From: an uncultured Butyricicoccus sp.
GTDB lineage: Bacteria > Bacillota > Clostridia > Oscillospirales > Butyricicoccaceae
Assembly (NCBI GenBank): GCA_959018045.1
Contig: CAUEJN010000012.1
Coordinates: 1 to 25,207 of the forward strand
Direction of reading: 5' to 3'
Length of the DNA stretch: 25,207 nt
The notes beneath the pieces were generated by a model that worked only from the letters and a program-made list of their open reading frames with translations, was not told the DNA's origin and did not search any database. The position numbers and the translations under genes are program-made. Position 1 is the first letter of the stretch. Each line of letters begins with the position of its first letter. Shown here one piece after another: positions 8,071 through 14,951 of the stretch.

Positions 8071-8099
8071 ATTATAGCATAAAAATAAAAAAATTTCCA
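8071..8099 (-). promoter_or_regulatory. Promoter of remB-gyrB (extended -10)
   Basis: Minus strand TGGAAA, 17-base spacer and TATAAT preceded by TGC, an extended -10. The surrounding tract is AT-rich. No better promoter is visible upstream of remB. Confidence 0.7.
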
Positions 8100-8188
8100 T
8101 GTTTATCTTGTCATAAGGGAGGAAAAAGGCGTAAGAAAAAGGGACAAAAACGGCAGGAGGAAACGAAATGTAACCAAATCCCCCAAAA

Positions 8189-8759
8189 AGCACCGCAAGC
8201 ACCAACGAGCGGCAAACGGAATCCCGCCCGCAGGCGACAAACGGGTCCGGGCCCGTGGCCCGGCGCGATCCAGCCGCGCAGGCTGGCCCGTCCAGGTGGA
8301 ACCTGGTCGCGCTCCGCAGAGCGCGAAATCCCCTCTTGATTCCCGGTGTCCGCCCCGGGAATCAAAAAACTCTTGTTTCAAAGCGCGACCCGCAGGTCGC
8401 GCAATTCCCCTGCGCGTAAAACGCGCTCATGGAAAACCAACCTGCCGGATTGGTTTTCCCCTCTCCTGCCGTTCGTGGGTTCCCTCCGTTCGGGCTGCCG
8501 CAGTTAAGACAACGGACAACGGGAAAGACCGTCCCAGAGGACGGTCTTTCCCATGAGCGGCCATTGGCCGCGAGAGATTGCGCATCCTGCGGGATGCGCT
8601 TTTATTTTTATTTTGGTTGAAACCCGGGTCGGACACCGGGTTTCAAAGGGGAGTTCCGTGTCCTGCGGGACACGGCTCAGGGCTCTGCCCTGAGAACCCG
8701 CAGCCTTTCGAGAAAGGCTGGCGAAAGCTTCATTTCGCCTGCGGGCGGGATTGGTGCGT
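8189..8759. repeat. Mosaic hairpin repeat, copy R4 (two complete facing arms)
   Basis: Bounded by AGCACCGCA at 8189 and the inverse near 8759. The left arm has A (CGCCCGCAGGCG), an alternative module B2 (GGGTCCGGGCCCG, GATCCAGCCGCG, TCCAGGTGGAACCTGG), C (GCGCT/AGCGC), D (TTGATTCCCGG/CCGGGAATCAA), E (GCGACC/GGTCGC), F and G (AACCAA/TTGGTT). A centre with CTGCCGTTCGT follows. The right arm, read from recF, has A, B, C (GTGTC/GACAC), D, E (GCATC/GATGC), F-like GCGGCC/GGCCGC and G. Its G hairpin at 8521-8552 is a perfect 14-bp stem with a 4-base loop. Confidence 0.85.
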
Positions 8760-8781
8760 CGAAGTCCTTAGGCGGGATTCC

Positions 8782-9882
8782 TTATCCCCTCACCGTTCCC
8801 TTTTCCACGTGGAACACGGTACCGGCGTGGAACCGTGCAGCGGTTTCCTCTTCACAGCACGTAATAATCACCTGACCCTGACCCAAATGATTGAGCACGA
8901 AGTCCTGACGGGAGCGGTCGAGCTCACTGAGCACGTCGTCGAGCAGCAGCACAGGATAGACATTATCCTCATCAAAGAACAGTTCCCGTTCTGCGAGCTT
9001 GAGCGCAAGCGCGGCCGTTCTGGCCTGACCCTGGGACGCGAAGGATGCAGCGGACACGCCGCCGAGGTTCAGGATGAGGTCGTCCTTATGCGGGCCGGAC
9101 AGGCAGGACTTGGCAGCGATTTCAGCCGCGCGGTGGTTCATGGCATGGCTTTGCAGCTGTGCCTCGATGACAGCAAGCGGCGCGTAGGGGTCTGAGACGC
9201 TCGAGACGGTGTGATAGACGCATTCGAGTGTCTCATGGGGTGCGGCCTCGGTGTGGAGCGTCTGGGCGCGTCCTGCGAGCTTACGGATATAGTATGCGCG
9301 GTAACGGATGATGAGCGCACCCAGACGGCACAGGCGCAAAGTGAAGTCGTCGAGCAAGTCCAGCATTGCAGGTTTTTCCTCGCTGTCCTTCAAAATGCGC
9401 AATTTGTGCGCAAGTACTCTTTCATATTGTGCAAGTGCGCTTGCATATTGCGGTCGTAATTGGCACAGCGCAGCGTCCAGGAATTTGCGGCGGGCAGCCG
9501 CACCGGCGCGGACGAGGAACAGGTCGTCGGGGCAGAATAATACAGTGCGTAATAACCCCCTCGCCTCACCCTGCCGGCGCAGACGGATGCCGTTTTTGTA
9601 GAGCTCCATCGCGCGGTCGCGGTGCAGGCGCAGTTCGAGCTCGACTTCCATGCCCTCGGTGTCGAACGAACCGCGAATCAGACCGTGATCGCAGCCGAAG
9701 CGCAGACCTTCTTTTTTCTGCGCGGTGCGGAACAGCTTGATGGTGGACAGCGCCGCCGCGGCTTCGAGCAAGTTGGTCTTACCCTGGGCGTTTTCTCCGA
9801 CGATCAGATTGACCGCCGGGTCGAAGCACAGGTCAGCCCGTTCATAATTACGAAAATTTTCCAGCGTCAGCGTGCGGATCAA
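8782..9882 (-). CDS. recF: DNA replication and repair protein RecF
   Basis: A 366-residue SMC-like ATPase that helps RecO/RecR load RecA at gaps. The Walker A motif GENAQGKT is at residues 29-36. The ABC signature region includes LSGPHKDDL, and Walker B with catalytic residues is LLLDDVLSELD. Length is normal for the family. The start is a TTG at 9880-9882, fixed by AAGGAGG eight bases upstream and by the conserved MIRTLTLENFRNY start. It follows the S4 protein gene after 60 bases that contain a parS site, in the standard dnaA-dnaN-yaaA-recF order. A second parS-like palindrome lies inside its last codons (8801-8816). Confidence 0.97.
   Translation of the reverse strand: MIRTLTLENFRNYERADLCFDPAVNLIVGENAQGKTNLLEAAAALSTIKLFRTAQKKEGLRFGCDHGLIRGSFDTEGMEVELELRLHRDRAMELYKNGIRLRRQGEARGLLRTVLFCPDDLFLVRAGAAARRKFLDAALCQLRPQYASALAQYERVLAHKLRILKDSEEKPAMLDLLDDFTLRLCRLGALIIRYRAYYIRKLAGRAQTLHTEAAPHETLECVYHTVSSVSDPYAPLAVIEAQLQSHAMNHRAAEIAAKSCLSGPHKDDLILNLGGVSAASFASQGQARTAALALKLAERELFFDEDNVYPVLLLDDVLSELDRSRQDFVLNHLGQGQVIITCCEEETAARFHAGTVFHVEKGTVRG
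8801..8816. promoter_or_regulatory. parS-like palindrome inside recF
   Basis: TTTTCCACGTGGAACA, one base from the perfectly symmetric TGTTCCACGTGGAACA and keeping the CACGTG core. It encodes part of the RecF C-terminus. Possible secondary ParB site. Confidence 0.5.
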
Positions 9883-9917
9883 GCGTCCGGCCTCCTTGTC
9901 GGGTGAAGAATTTGAAC

Positions 9918-9933
9918 TGTTTCACGTGAAACA
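9918..9933. promoter_or_regulatory. parS centromere site
   Basis: TGTTTCACGTGAAACA, a perfect 16-bp palindrome and an exact match to the bacterial parS consensus. It sits in the 60-base recF-yaaA gap, about 1.4 kb from the oriC DnaA boxes. It is the loading site for a ParB/Spo0J protein, which must be encoded outside this window because the ParB-type gene here has Noc specificity. Confidence 0.92.
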
Positions 9934-9942
9934 ATGGGGATT

Positions 9943-10149
9943 TTAGATGATTTTGACGGTTTCGCCGTCCAGTGTGACCGTATCGCCGGGGCGCAGCTTT
10001 TTGCCGCGCATGAGGCAGGGCTCGCCGTTGACCATCACTTCGCCCTCAGAGATGCGGATTTTGGCCTCACCGCCGGACGAAACCAGGTTTGCGAACTTCA
10101 AAAGTGCATCGAGCTTAATAAACTCGCTCTGAATCTGAATCTCACGCAT
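9943..10149 (-). CDS. yaaA: S4 RNA-binding domain protein, YaaA/RlbA family
   Basis: A 68-residue protein that is essentially one S4 domain. The family pattern is visible: IKLDALLKFANLVSSGGEAK, then EGEVMVNGE and LRPGDTV. It is always found between dnaN and recF in Firmicutes and has been linked to large ribosomal subunit assembly in Bacillus. The ATG at 10147-10149 overlaps the end of dnaN by 8 bases, implying translational coupling. It is unrelated to E. coli YaaA. Confidence 0.9.
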   Translation of the reverse strand: MREIQIQSEFIKLDALLKFANLVSSGGEAKIRISEGEVMVNGEPCLMRGKKLRPGDTVTLDGETVKII

Positions 10150-11254
10150 CGGCTTTCAACCTCACAGGCAGGACGAGGTAGGTATACTTTTCGCCCTCGG
10201 TCGGGGTGATGACGATGGGGTTGAGTGCGCCCTTGATGGACAGCTGGATGGTGTCATCGCTGCAAGCGCGGAGCGCATCGAGCAGATAACGGCTGTTAAA
10301 GCCGATTTCCAGCGGGTCGACCGAGCCATTGATGGCGCATTCGTCGTAAGATTTGCCGACGGCGGTGATGCAGGTCATCTTCATAACCGAGCCGTCGAAG
10401 GTAATGCGGACGGGATTTTTGAGTTTTTCGGACACGAGCAGGGATACGCGCTCGAGGCAGGTGATGAGTTCGCGGGTATCTGCGGTGACGGTATACTCAA
10501 AAGAGGCCGGAATTGCGGCATTATAGTTCAAAAATTCGCCGTCGATCAGGCGGCAGACCAGAGTGGTCTTGCCCAGCGCGAACAAAATGTGCTTTTCACC
10601 GGGGCAGACGGTTGCGACCGAGTCGCCGTCCTCGTGCAGAATGCGCTCGATTTCGCGCAGCGCGGTGCCCGGAACGACGAATTTCATGTCCTCAGCCGGT
10701 GTATTTTGGAGCGTTTCGCGGCGGATGGACAGGCGGAAGCCGTCGACTGCGACAACGGTCAGCTTGCCGTCGGTCAGCTCGAACAAACATCCGGTGTGTA
10801 TGGGCTTGGCCTGGTTGTCGGAAACAGCGAAAACGGTTTGGTTAATCATGGATTTCAGCAGATTTTCGTGCATCGGAATCTCGCAGGCAGCGTCAACTTC
10901 GGGCATGGCCGGGAAATCGTCGGAAGCCGAGGCGACGAGGTTGAAAACCGAGCGGCCGCACTTGATGGTGGTCAGCAGTTTGTCGTCGGTTTCGACATAA
11001 ACAACATCGTTGGGCAGCTTGCGGACGATGTCGCCGAGCAGCTTTGCACTCAAAACGATCTCGCCGGCTTCTAAAACGTCGGCATCGACCTGGGTACGAA
11101 TGCCCATCGACAGATCGTAGCCGGACAGGGTCAGGGTGTCGGTCGCGGTCAGGCGCAGACCTTCCAGAATTGCGATGGTGGATTTTGTCGATACGGCACG
11201 AGATGCAATTGAGATCGCGTCGAGAAATGCCGATTTTTCGCAGGAAAATTTCAT
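10142..11254 (-). CDS. dnaN: DNA polymerase III beta subunit (sliding clamp)
   Basis: A 370-residue processivity clamp that dimerises around DNA and tethers polymerase III. The N-terminal MKFSCEKSAFLDAI and the C-terminal peptide-binding pocket sequence YTYLVLPVRL are typical. Length is close to the usual 365-380. The start is the ATG at 11252-11254 with AAAGGA about 12 bases upstream, a somewhat long spacing. It is normally co-transcribed with dnaA, but here 775 bases of oriC plus repeat R5 separate them; no convincing own promoter was found. It overlaps yaaA by 8 bases. Confidence 0.97.
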   Translation of the reverse strand: MKFSCEKSAFLDAISIASRAVSTKSTIAILEGLRLTATDTLTLSGYDLSMGIRTQVDADVLEAGEIVLSAKLLGDIVRKLPNDVVYVETDDKLLTTIKCGRSVFNLVASASDDFPAMPEVDAACEIPMHENLLKSMINQTVFAVSDNQAKPIHTGCLFELTDGKLTVVAVDGFRLSIRRETLQNTPAEDMKFVVPGTALREIERILHEDGDSVATVCPGEKHILFALGKTTLVCRLIDGEFLNYNAAIPASFEYTVTADTRELITCLERVSLLVSEKLKNPVRITFDGSVMKMTCITAVGKSYDECAINGSVDPLEIGFNSRYLLDALRACSDDTIQLSIKGALNPIVITPTEGEKYTYLVLPVRLKADA

Positions 11255-11305
11255 GGTGTTTGGTAGTCCTTTCTTTATCCACAGGAGATGTGTAGATTAC
11301 GCCGC

Positions 11306-11319
11306 ATTTCCCGGGTAAT
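11306..11319. promoter_or_regulatory. Candidate Noc binding site (NBS) in oriC
   Basis: ATTTCCCGGGTAAT matches the Bacillus Noc site ATTTCCCGGGAAAT at 13 of 14 positions, between a DnaA box and the AT-rich unwinding tract. The noc-like gene in the window carries Noc-type specificity residues. Confidence 0.65.
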
Positions 11320-11383
11320 GATGGAAAGAAATAGAAGGATAATTTTATAGTCGTAGTAGTAGAGCTGTGGAAGCTGTGGAAAA
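11320..11383 (+). other. Probable DNA unwinding element with DnaA-trio and tandem DnaA boxes
   Basis: An A/T-rich tract (11320-11349) is followed by TAGTCGTAGTAGTAG (11350-11364) and then tandem TGTGGAAGC and TGTGGAAAA (11366-11383). TAG triplets directly 5' of TGTGG boxes match the DnaA-trio arrangement described for B. subtilis, where DnaA extends from double-stranded boxes onto one strand. Confidence 0.7.
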
Positions 11384-11541
11384 GCTGAAAAAGTCCATGA
11401 GCGTCATGGGATTTTTTGTCCTCATGCGGATGTGGATGGAATTGGATGAATTGTGGGGAGAAATTGGGGGAAATGTTTATCCACAGTTTGTCCATCCACA
11501 ATCCACAGGCGGTGTGGATAAAATTTCGGCCGAAAAATCCC

Positions 11542-12023
11542 AGCACCGCAGCCCCCATTGAAAGTTTCGCCAGCCTTTTCAAAGGCTGCGGGTTCTCAGG
11601 GCAGCGCCCTGAGTCGCACTCCGCAGAGTGCGAAACGCTCTTTTTGAATCCCGGTGTTCGGCCCGGGTGGGGGTTTACCTGTCGTTCGCATCTATATCAT
11701 ATAGAGACTGGCAGTAAGATGGGGTGAAAAAACCAATCCAGCAGGTTGGTTTTTATGAACGCGCTTTGCGCGTAGGGGAATTTCGCGCTCTGCGGAGCGC
11801 GATTTTGTTTATTTTTTGGTTGATTCCGGCCTTCGGCCTGGAATCAAAAGGGGGTTTCGGACTCTGCGGAGTCCGACCAGGTTCCACCTGGACTGGCCAG
11901 CACACTCATATTATCCGCGCACGGCGCGGGAATAAGGATAGTGGCCTACGGGCTGCGCGGCTGGATCGCGCCGGGCCTCAGGCCCGGACCCATTTTCGCC
12001 TGCGGGCGGGATTGGTGCGGTGG
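11542..12023. repeat. Mosaic hairpin repeat, copy R5 (two arms, dnaA/dnaN gap)
   Basis: Begins AGCACCGCAG at 11542 and ends TGCGGTGG at 12023, six bases from the dnaA stop. The left arm has B (CTCAGGGC/GCCCTGAG), C (CACTC/GAGTG) and a decayed D in which one stem side is lost (CCCGGGTGGGGG). The right arm, read from dnaA, has A, module B2 (GGGTCCGGGCC/GGCCCGG) carrying the nested insert 11903-11953, C (GGACTC/GAGTCC), D (TTGATTCC/GGAATCAA), E (GCGCTC/GAGCGC), F (ACGCGC/GCGCGT) and G (AAAACCAA/TTGGTTTTTT), which should terminate dnaA transcripts before oriC. Confidence 0.85.
11903..11953 (-). repeat. Nested ~50-nt insert inside repeat R5
   Basis: The same CCCGTAGG...CACTATCC...GAGTG segment as at 63-116 and 5120-5173, but placed inside module B2 instead of module A. 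The uninterrupted version of B2 is seen in R4 near 8260-8290. Confidence 0.6.
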
Positions 12024-12029
12024 CTATTT

Positions 12030-13334
12030 TTACAGATTCTGAATATTCTCGATCAATGTCTTAATAATATCCTCAAGTTCTGCATTTTTCTTACGATCAC
12101 CGTCGATTTTATCGCACGCATGCATGACCGTGGTATGATCTCGTCCAAAAACCTTACCAATTTCCGGCAGTGAGTAATTGGTCATCTTTCTGACCAGATA
12201 CATTGCCATCTGGCGGGGCTGAACGGTATCCTTTGAACGACGATCGGACAGAATCTGATCGACCGGAACCGAGTAGAAGTTGGAAACGGTCTGCAAGATC
12301 ATCGGCGGGGTGGGATTTAGGCCGGGGCTGATGGATTTGACCTCTTCGATGACCTTCTGGGTCATGTCGATGGTGATGGCCTCGCCGCCGAGCTCGTGTT
12401 TTGCCTTGATTTTTTTGACCGTGCCTTCCAGCTGACGGACGTTGGACTGCAAATTCTCCGCGATGCAGTAGATTACGTCCTTGGGCAGATCGAAACCGAG
12501 TTTTTCGGCCTTTGCATTGATGATCGCCACACGAGTCTCAAAGTCCGGCGGCTGAATGTCAGCCAAAAGACCCCATTCAAAACGGGTTTTCATGCGGTCT
12601 TCGAGGGTGTTCATCTCCTTGGGCGGGCGGTCGGAAGTCAGAACGATCTGGCGGCCAGCCTCGTAAAGCGCATTAAAGGTGTGGAAAAATTCCTCCTGCG
12701 TGCGCTCTTTGCCGGCGATAAACTGAATATCATCAATCAAAAGCAGGTCAGCCATGCGGTACTTGCCGCGGAAGGACTGCACATCGCCTTCCTGAATGGC
12801 AGTGACCAGTTCGTTGGTGAAATCCTCGCCTTTTACATAAATAATGCGGAAGTTCGGGTGCGTACCGCGAATGACATTGCCGATTGCATGTAAAAGGTGG
12901 GTTTTGCCCAGACCGGACTGACCATAAATAAAGAGCGGGTTGTAGTTTTCAGCCGGATGATTTGCGACCGAAACGGCAGCCGCATGGGCGAACTTGTTGG
13001 ACGAACCAACAATGAAGTGTTCAAAGGTGTATTCCTCGTCGGGGGAAAGACCGATGGACTCACCGGTTTTCTCAGCGGACGGAACCTGATCGCCATAAAC
13101 GACCGAAAGGGTGATGGGTTCACCGAGCAGCTCGGTCAAAGCCTGCTGTAAAGGGGCGGTGAAACGAGATTCGATGATCTCTTTTTTGAATTGGTTGGCA
13201 GCGCGCAGGACGAAGCTGGTGCCCTCGAGGGAGACTGCTTCGGCGTCGTCAAACCAGGCCGAAAGGGTGACCGGGCTGAAGGAACCTTCCATGCGCGACA
13301 ACGCCATTTTTAATAAGTCGTTGTTGCTGTTCAA
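12030..13334 (-). CDS. dnaA: Chromosomal replication initiator protein DnaA
   Basis: A 434-residue AAA+ initiator that binds DnaA boxes and melts oriC. Domain I is at about residues 1-80 and is followed by a very short domain II. Walker A GQSGLGKT lies at 138-145 and Walker B LLIDDIQF near 198-205. The domain IV DNA-binding signature GRDHTTVMHACDKI starts at about residue 397. The start is TTG at 13332-13334, seven bases behind AGGAGG; the ATG inside the spacer is in another frame and stops after two codons. The promoter at 13375-13403 directly adjoins a perfect DnaA box (13405-13413), pointing to autoregulation. It diverges from the rpmH operon. Confidence 0.98.
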   Translation of the reverse strand: MNSNNDLLKMALSRMEGSFSPVTLSAWFDDAEAVSLEGTSFVLRAANQFKKEIIESRFTAPLQQALTELLGEPITLSVVYGDQVPSAEKTGESIGLSPDEEYTFEHFIVGSSNKFAHAAAVSVANHPAENYNPLFIYGQSGLGKTHLLHAIGNVIRGTHPNFRIIYVKGEDFTNELVTAIQEGDVQSFRGKYRMADLLLIDDIQFIAGKERTQEEFFHTFNALYEAGRQIVLTSDRPPKEMNTLEDRMKTRFEWGLLADIQPPDFETRVAIINAKAEKLGFDLPKDVIYCIAENLQSNVRQLEGTVKKIKAKHELGGEAITIDMTQKVIEEVKSISPGLNPTPPMILQTVSNFYSVPVDQILSDRRSKDTVQPRQMAMYLVRKMTNYSLPEIGKVFGRDHTTVMHACDKIDGDRKKNAELEDIIKTLIENIQNL

Positions 13335-13374
13335 AACATTTCCTCCTAATTCTGCCGATTCTTATTCACTGTAC

Positions 13375-13403
13375 ATAGTATCATATTTGACAAGGGATTT
13401 CAA
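13375..13403 (-). promoter_or_regulatory. dnaA promoter
   Basis: Minus strand TTGAAA, 17-base spacer and TACTAT, about 40 bases upstream of the TTG start. Its -35 box is one base away from the DnaA box at 13405. Confidence 0.7.
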
Positions 13404-13404
13404 G

Positions 13405-13436
13405 TTATCCACATGGGAGTCCACAGTTGTGGAAAA
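13405..13436. promoter_or_regulatory. DnaA boxes upstream of dnaA
   Basis: A perfect TTATCCACA at 13405-13413 and an inverted one-mismatch box TGTGGAAAA at 13428-13436. Likely sites for DnaA repression of its own promoter, and possibly an upstream origin cluster like incA/B of B. subtilis. Confidence 0.75.
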
Positions 13437-13443
13437 AATAAAC

Positions 13444-13773
13444 TCCCGCCCGCAGGCGGAATGAAAGCTTTCGCCAGCCTTTCTCGAAAGGCTGCGGGTT
13501 CTCAGGGCAGCGCCCTGAGTCGCCCGTCGCAACGGGCGAAATCCCCTATTGAAACCCGGGGTTCGGCCCGGGTTTCAACAAAACCCTCGTTTCAAGCGCG
13601 TCCGCAGACGCGCAATACTCCGGCGCGCTAAGCGCGCTCATGAAAACCAACCTGCCGGATTGGTTTTCAATTTAGCGGCTGGCGCCGCAGCCCGTTCTCC
13701 GTTCATGGCTTGGCCGAGCAAGTCGGCCACAGCCTTACGGGAAAACGCCCCACCGGGGCGTTTTCCCGTAAGG
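13444..13773 (+). repeat. Mosaic hairpin repeat, copy R6 (dnaA/rpmH gap)
   Basis: One plus-strand arm: A (CGCCCGCAGGCG), B (AGCCTTT/AAAGGCT; CTCAGGGC/GCCCTGAG), C (CCCGT/ACGGG), D (TTGAAACCCGG/CCCGGGTTTCAA), E (GCGCGT/ACGCGC), F (GCGCGC/GCGCGC) and G (GAAAACCAA/TTGGTTTTC) without a T-tract. Beyond it come GGCTGGCGCCGCAGCC and a perfect 19-bp stem with a 3-base loop (13733-13773: CTTACGGGAAAACGCCCC and its complement). No gene ends at either side of this copy, so the family is not confined to 3' ends. Confidence 0.8.
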
Positions 13774-14370
13774 GGGTGGGAAAGTACGAACTCCGCACGG
13801 CGGGAGCGAGCCGTCCGGCGCTCCCTGTTGTGCTGGGACTGCGTTGCGAACGCGAAGTTTATGGGACCACTGCGAGCTAAGTACAGGTTTTGTACAATCT
13901 AGACGCTCAGTGCGGCAGTACGATTTGCTTTTGCGGTGCTCATCTGCGCGCCTGGTCTTGGGTTTTCTGGTTTTTGCGTTTACTTTCCTTTATAGTGAAG
14001 ATACTCCGCTGGGTTCGAAGGTGAGAAACCATGCGAGAGTGCAAGGCCGCTCCGCTGTTTGGAATCTCTCTTTTCAAGAGGAGGTTTTGGCACGTCCCTG
14101 CTCCTCTGAAAAAATTCGTGCATGCTTCCCTGTCTGACCGCATTTTGTATTATTCGTGGTTGTCCGTCAGTCTGCATGTGTGTGAGCCGCTGCCGATTTG
14201 CCCTGTTTATTAGGCTGCTCGCCTTTCTCCATTCATCCGACCCACTGCAAACCTGTCCCGGAATTCGGCAATATTCGCTACAAAAATTACACAGAGTAAA
14301 GTAAAACCCCTTGCCAGTGAATCAGGGAACTTTTTCCCCCGTCAAAACTGCGGATTTTCAAAAATTGCCC
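13774..14370. other. Unassigned intergenic stretch before the rpmH promoter
   Basis: About 600 bases with no recognisable gene or RNA. A 60-codon plus-strand frame (14031-14213) has AAGGTGAG six bases before its ATG but no family resemblance. Around 14078-14109, GAGGAGG can pair with CTCCTC, burying a Shine-Dalgarno-like sequence. I found no tRNA, tmRNA, SRP RNA or RNase P RNA motif here. Confidence 0.4.
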
Positions 14371-14400
14371 TTGACAAACTCCCGGTCACCTGACTATAAT
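14371..14400 (+). promoter_or_regulatory. Promoter of the rpmH operon
   Basis: Perfect TTGACA (14371-14376), 18-base spacer and perfect TATAAT (14395-14400). The strongest promoter in the window, as expected for a ribosomal protein gene; the leader is about 105 bases. Confidence 0.88.
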
Positions 14401-14511
14401 ATATCTGATTCGGAGTATTACGGACAGGCAGCGGCATAAGCCCGATACCTGGTTATTGGACCTGTGCCGGTGCCCATTCAGATTCTTAGGATAATAGGAG
14501 GTGTGTGGTAA

Positions 14512-14646
14512 ATGCTGAGAACTTATCAGCCCAAGAAGCGTCAGCGCAGCAAGGAGCATGGCTTCCGCAAGAGAATGTCTACGAAGAATGGCCGCAAGGT
14601 GCTGGCTCGCCGTCGTGCGAAGGGCCGCAAGCAGCTGACCCTGTAA
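14512..14646 (+). CDS. rpmH: 50S ribosomal protein L34
   Basis: A 44-residue, highly basic protein of the large ribosomal subunit. The sequence MLRTYQPKKRQRSKEHGFRK followed by RMSTKNGRKVLARRRAKGR is the standard L34 pattern and length. The ATG at 14512 follows AGGAGGTG by eight bases. It is driven by a consensus promoter and followed 40 bases later by an intrinsic terminator, which would limit read-through into rnpA so that L34 is made in excess over RnpA. Confidence 0.97.
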   Translation: MLRTYQPKKRQRSKEHGFRKRMSTKNGRKVLARRRAKGRKQLTL

Positions 14647-14684
14647 TCTTTGCCCATTCCGCAGCGCAAAAGAAAAAACAGATC

Positions 14685-14714
14685 GAGCCGCCCAGTATGA
14701 GCGGCTCTTTTTTC
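14685..14714 (+). terminator. Terminator between rpmH and rnpA
   Basis: GAGCCGC (14685-14691), a 9-base loop, GCGGCTC (14701-14707) and six Ts. Probably partial, since no strong promoter was found in the following 237 bases before rnpA; that gap otherwise holds GC-rich sequence without a recognised feature. Confidence 0.8.
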
Positions 14715-14951
14715 TATGTTGTCCACGCTGGGGGTCGTATTTTTTCGGCCTGCCGCACCCAAGACCCGGCGCATCGGACACGCGGACCCTTTTCCAGACC
14801 CTTCTGGAGACCTTGGAACGGCGGCAGGCAGGCCGCGCAGGGCAATATATTTGCCTTTCCGGATTCGGCGCGGCGGGAGCGCGCCCGGGCATCGGCCCGC
14901 TTCCCTCTCACAAAAAAGCAAGAACGCTTCTGACTTTTGGGAGCAAAACAC

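Larger units (their letters stand above)
11275..11521. other. Likely chromosomal replication origin (oriC)
   Basis: Intergenic region between dnaN and dnaA with three perfect DnaA boxes: TTATCCACA at 11275-11283 and 11477-11485, and its inverse TGTGGATAA at 11513-11521. One-mismatch boxes lie at 11375-11383 (TGTGGAAAA) and 11431-11439 (TGTGGATGG), and weaker ones at 11366, 11492 and 11499. It also has an AT-rich tract, a trio run and a Noc-site match. This is where B. subtilis has its unwinding region. Confidence 0.9.

Noticed and set aside
14031..14213. 60-codon plus-strand frame before rpmH
   Set aside because: It has an SD-like AAGGTGAG, but no domain, no plausible composition and no clear promoter. 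Left as part of an unassigned stretch.
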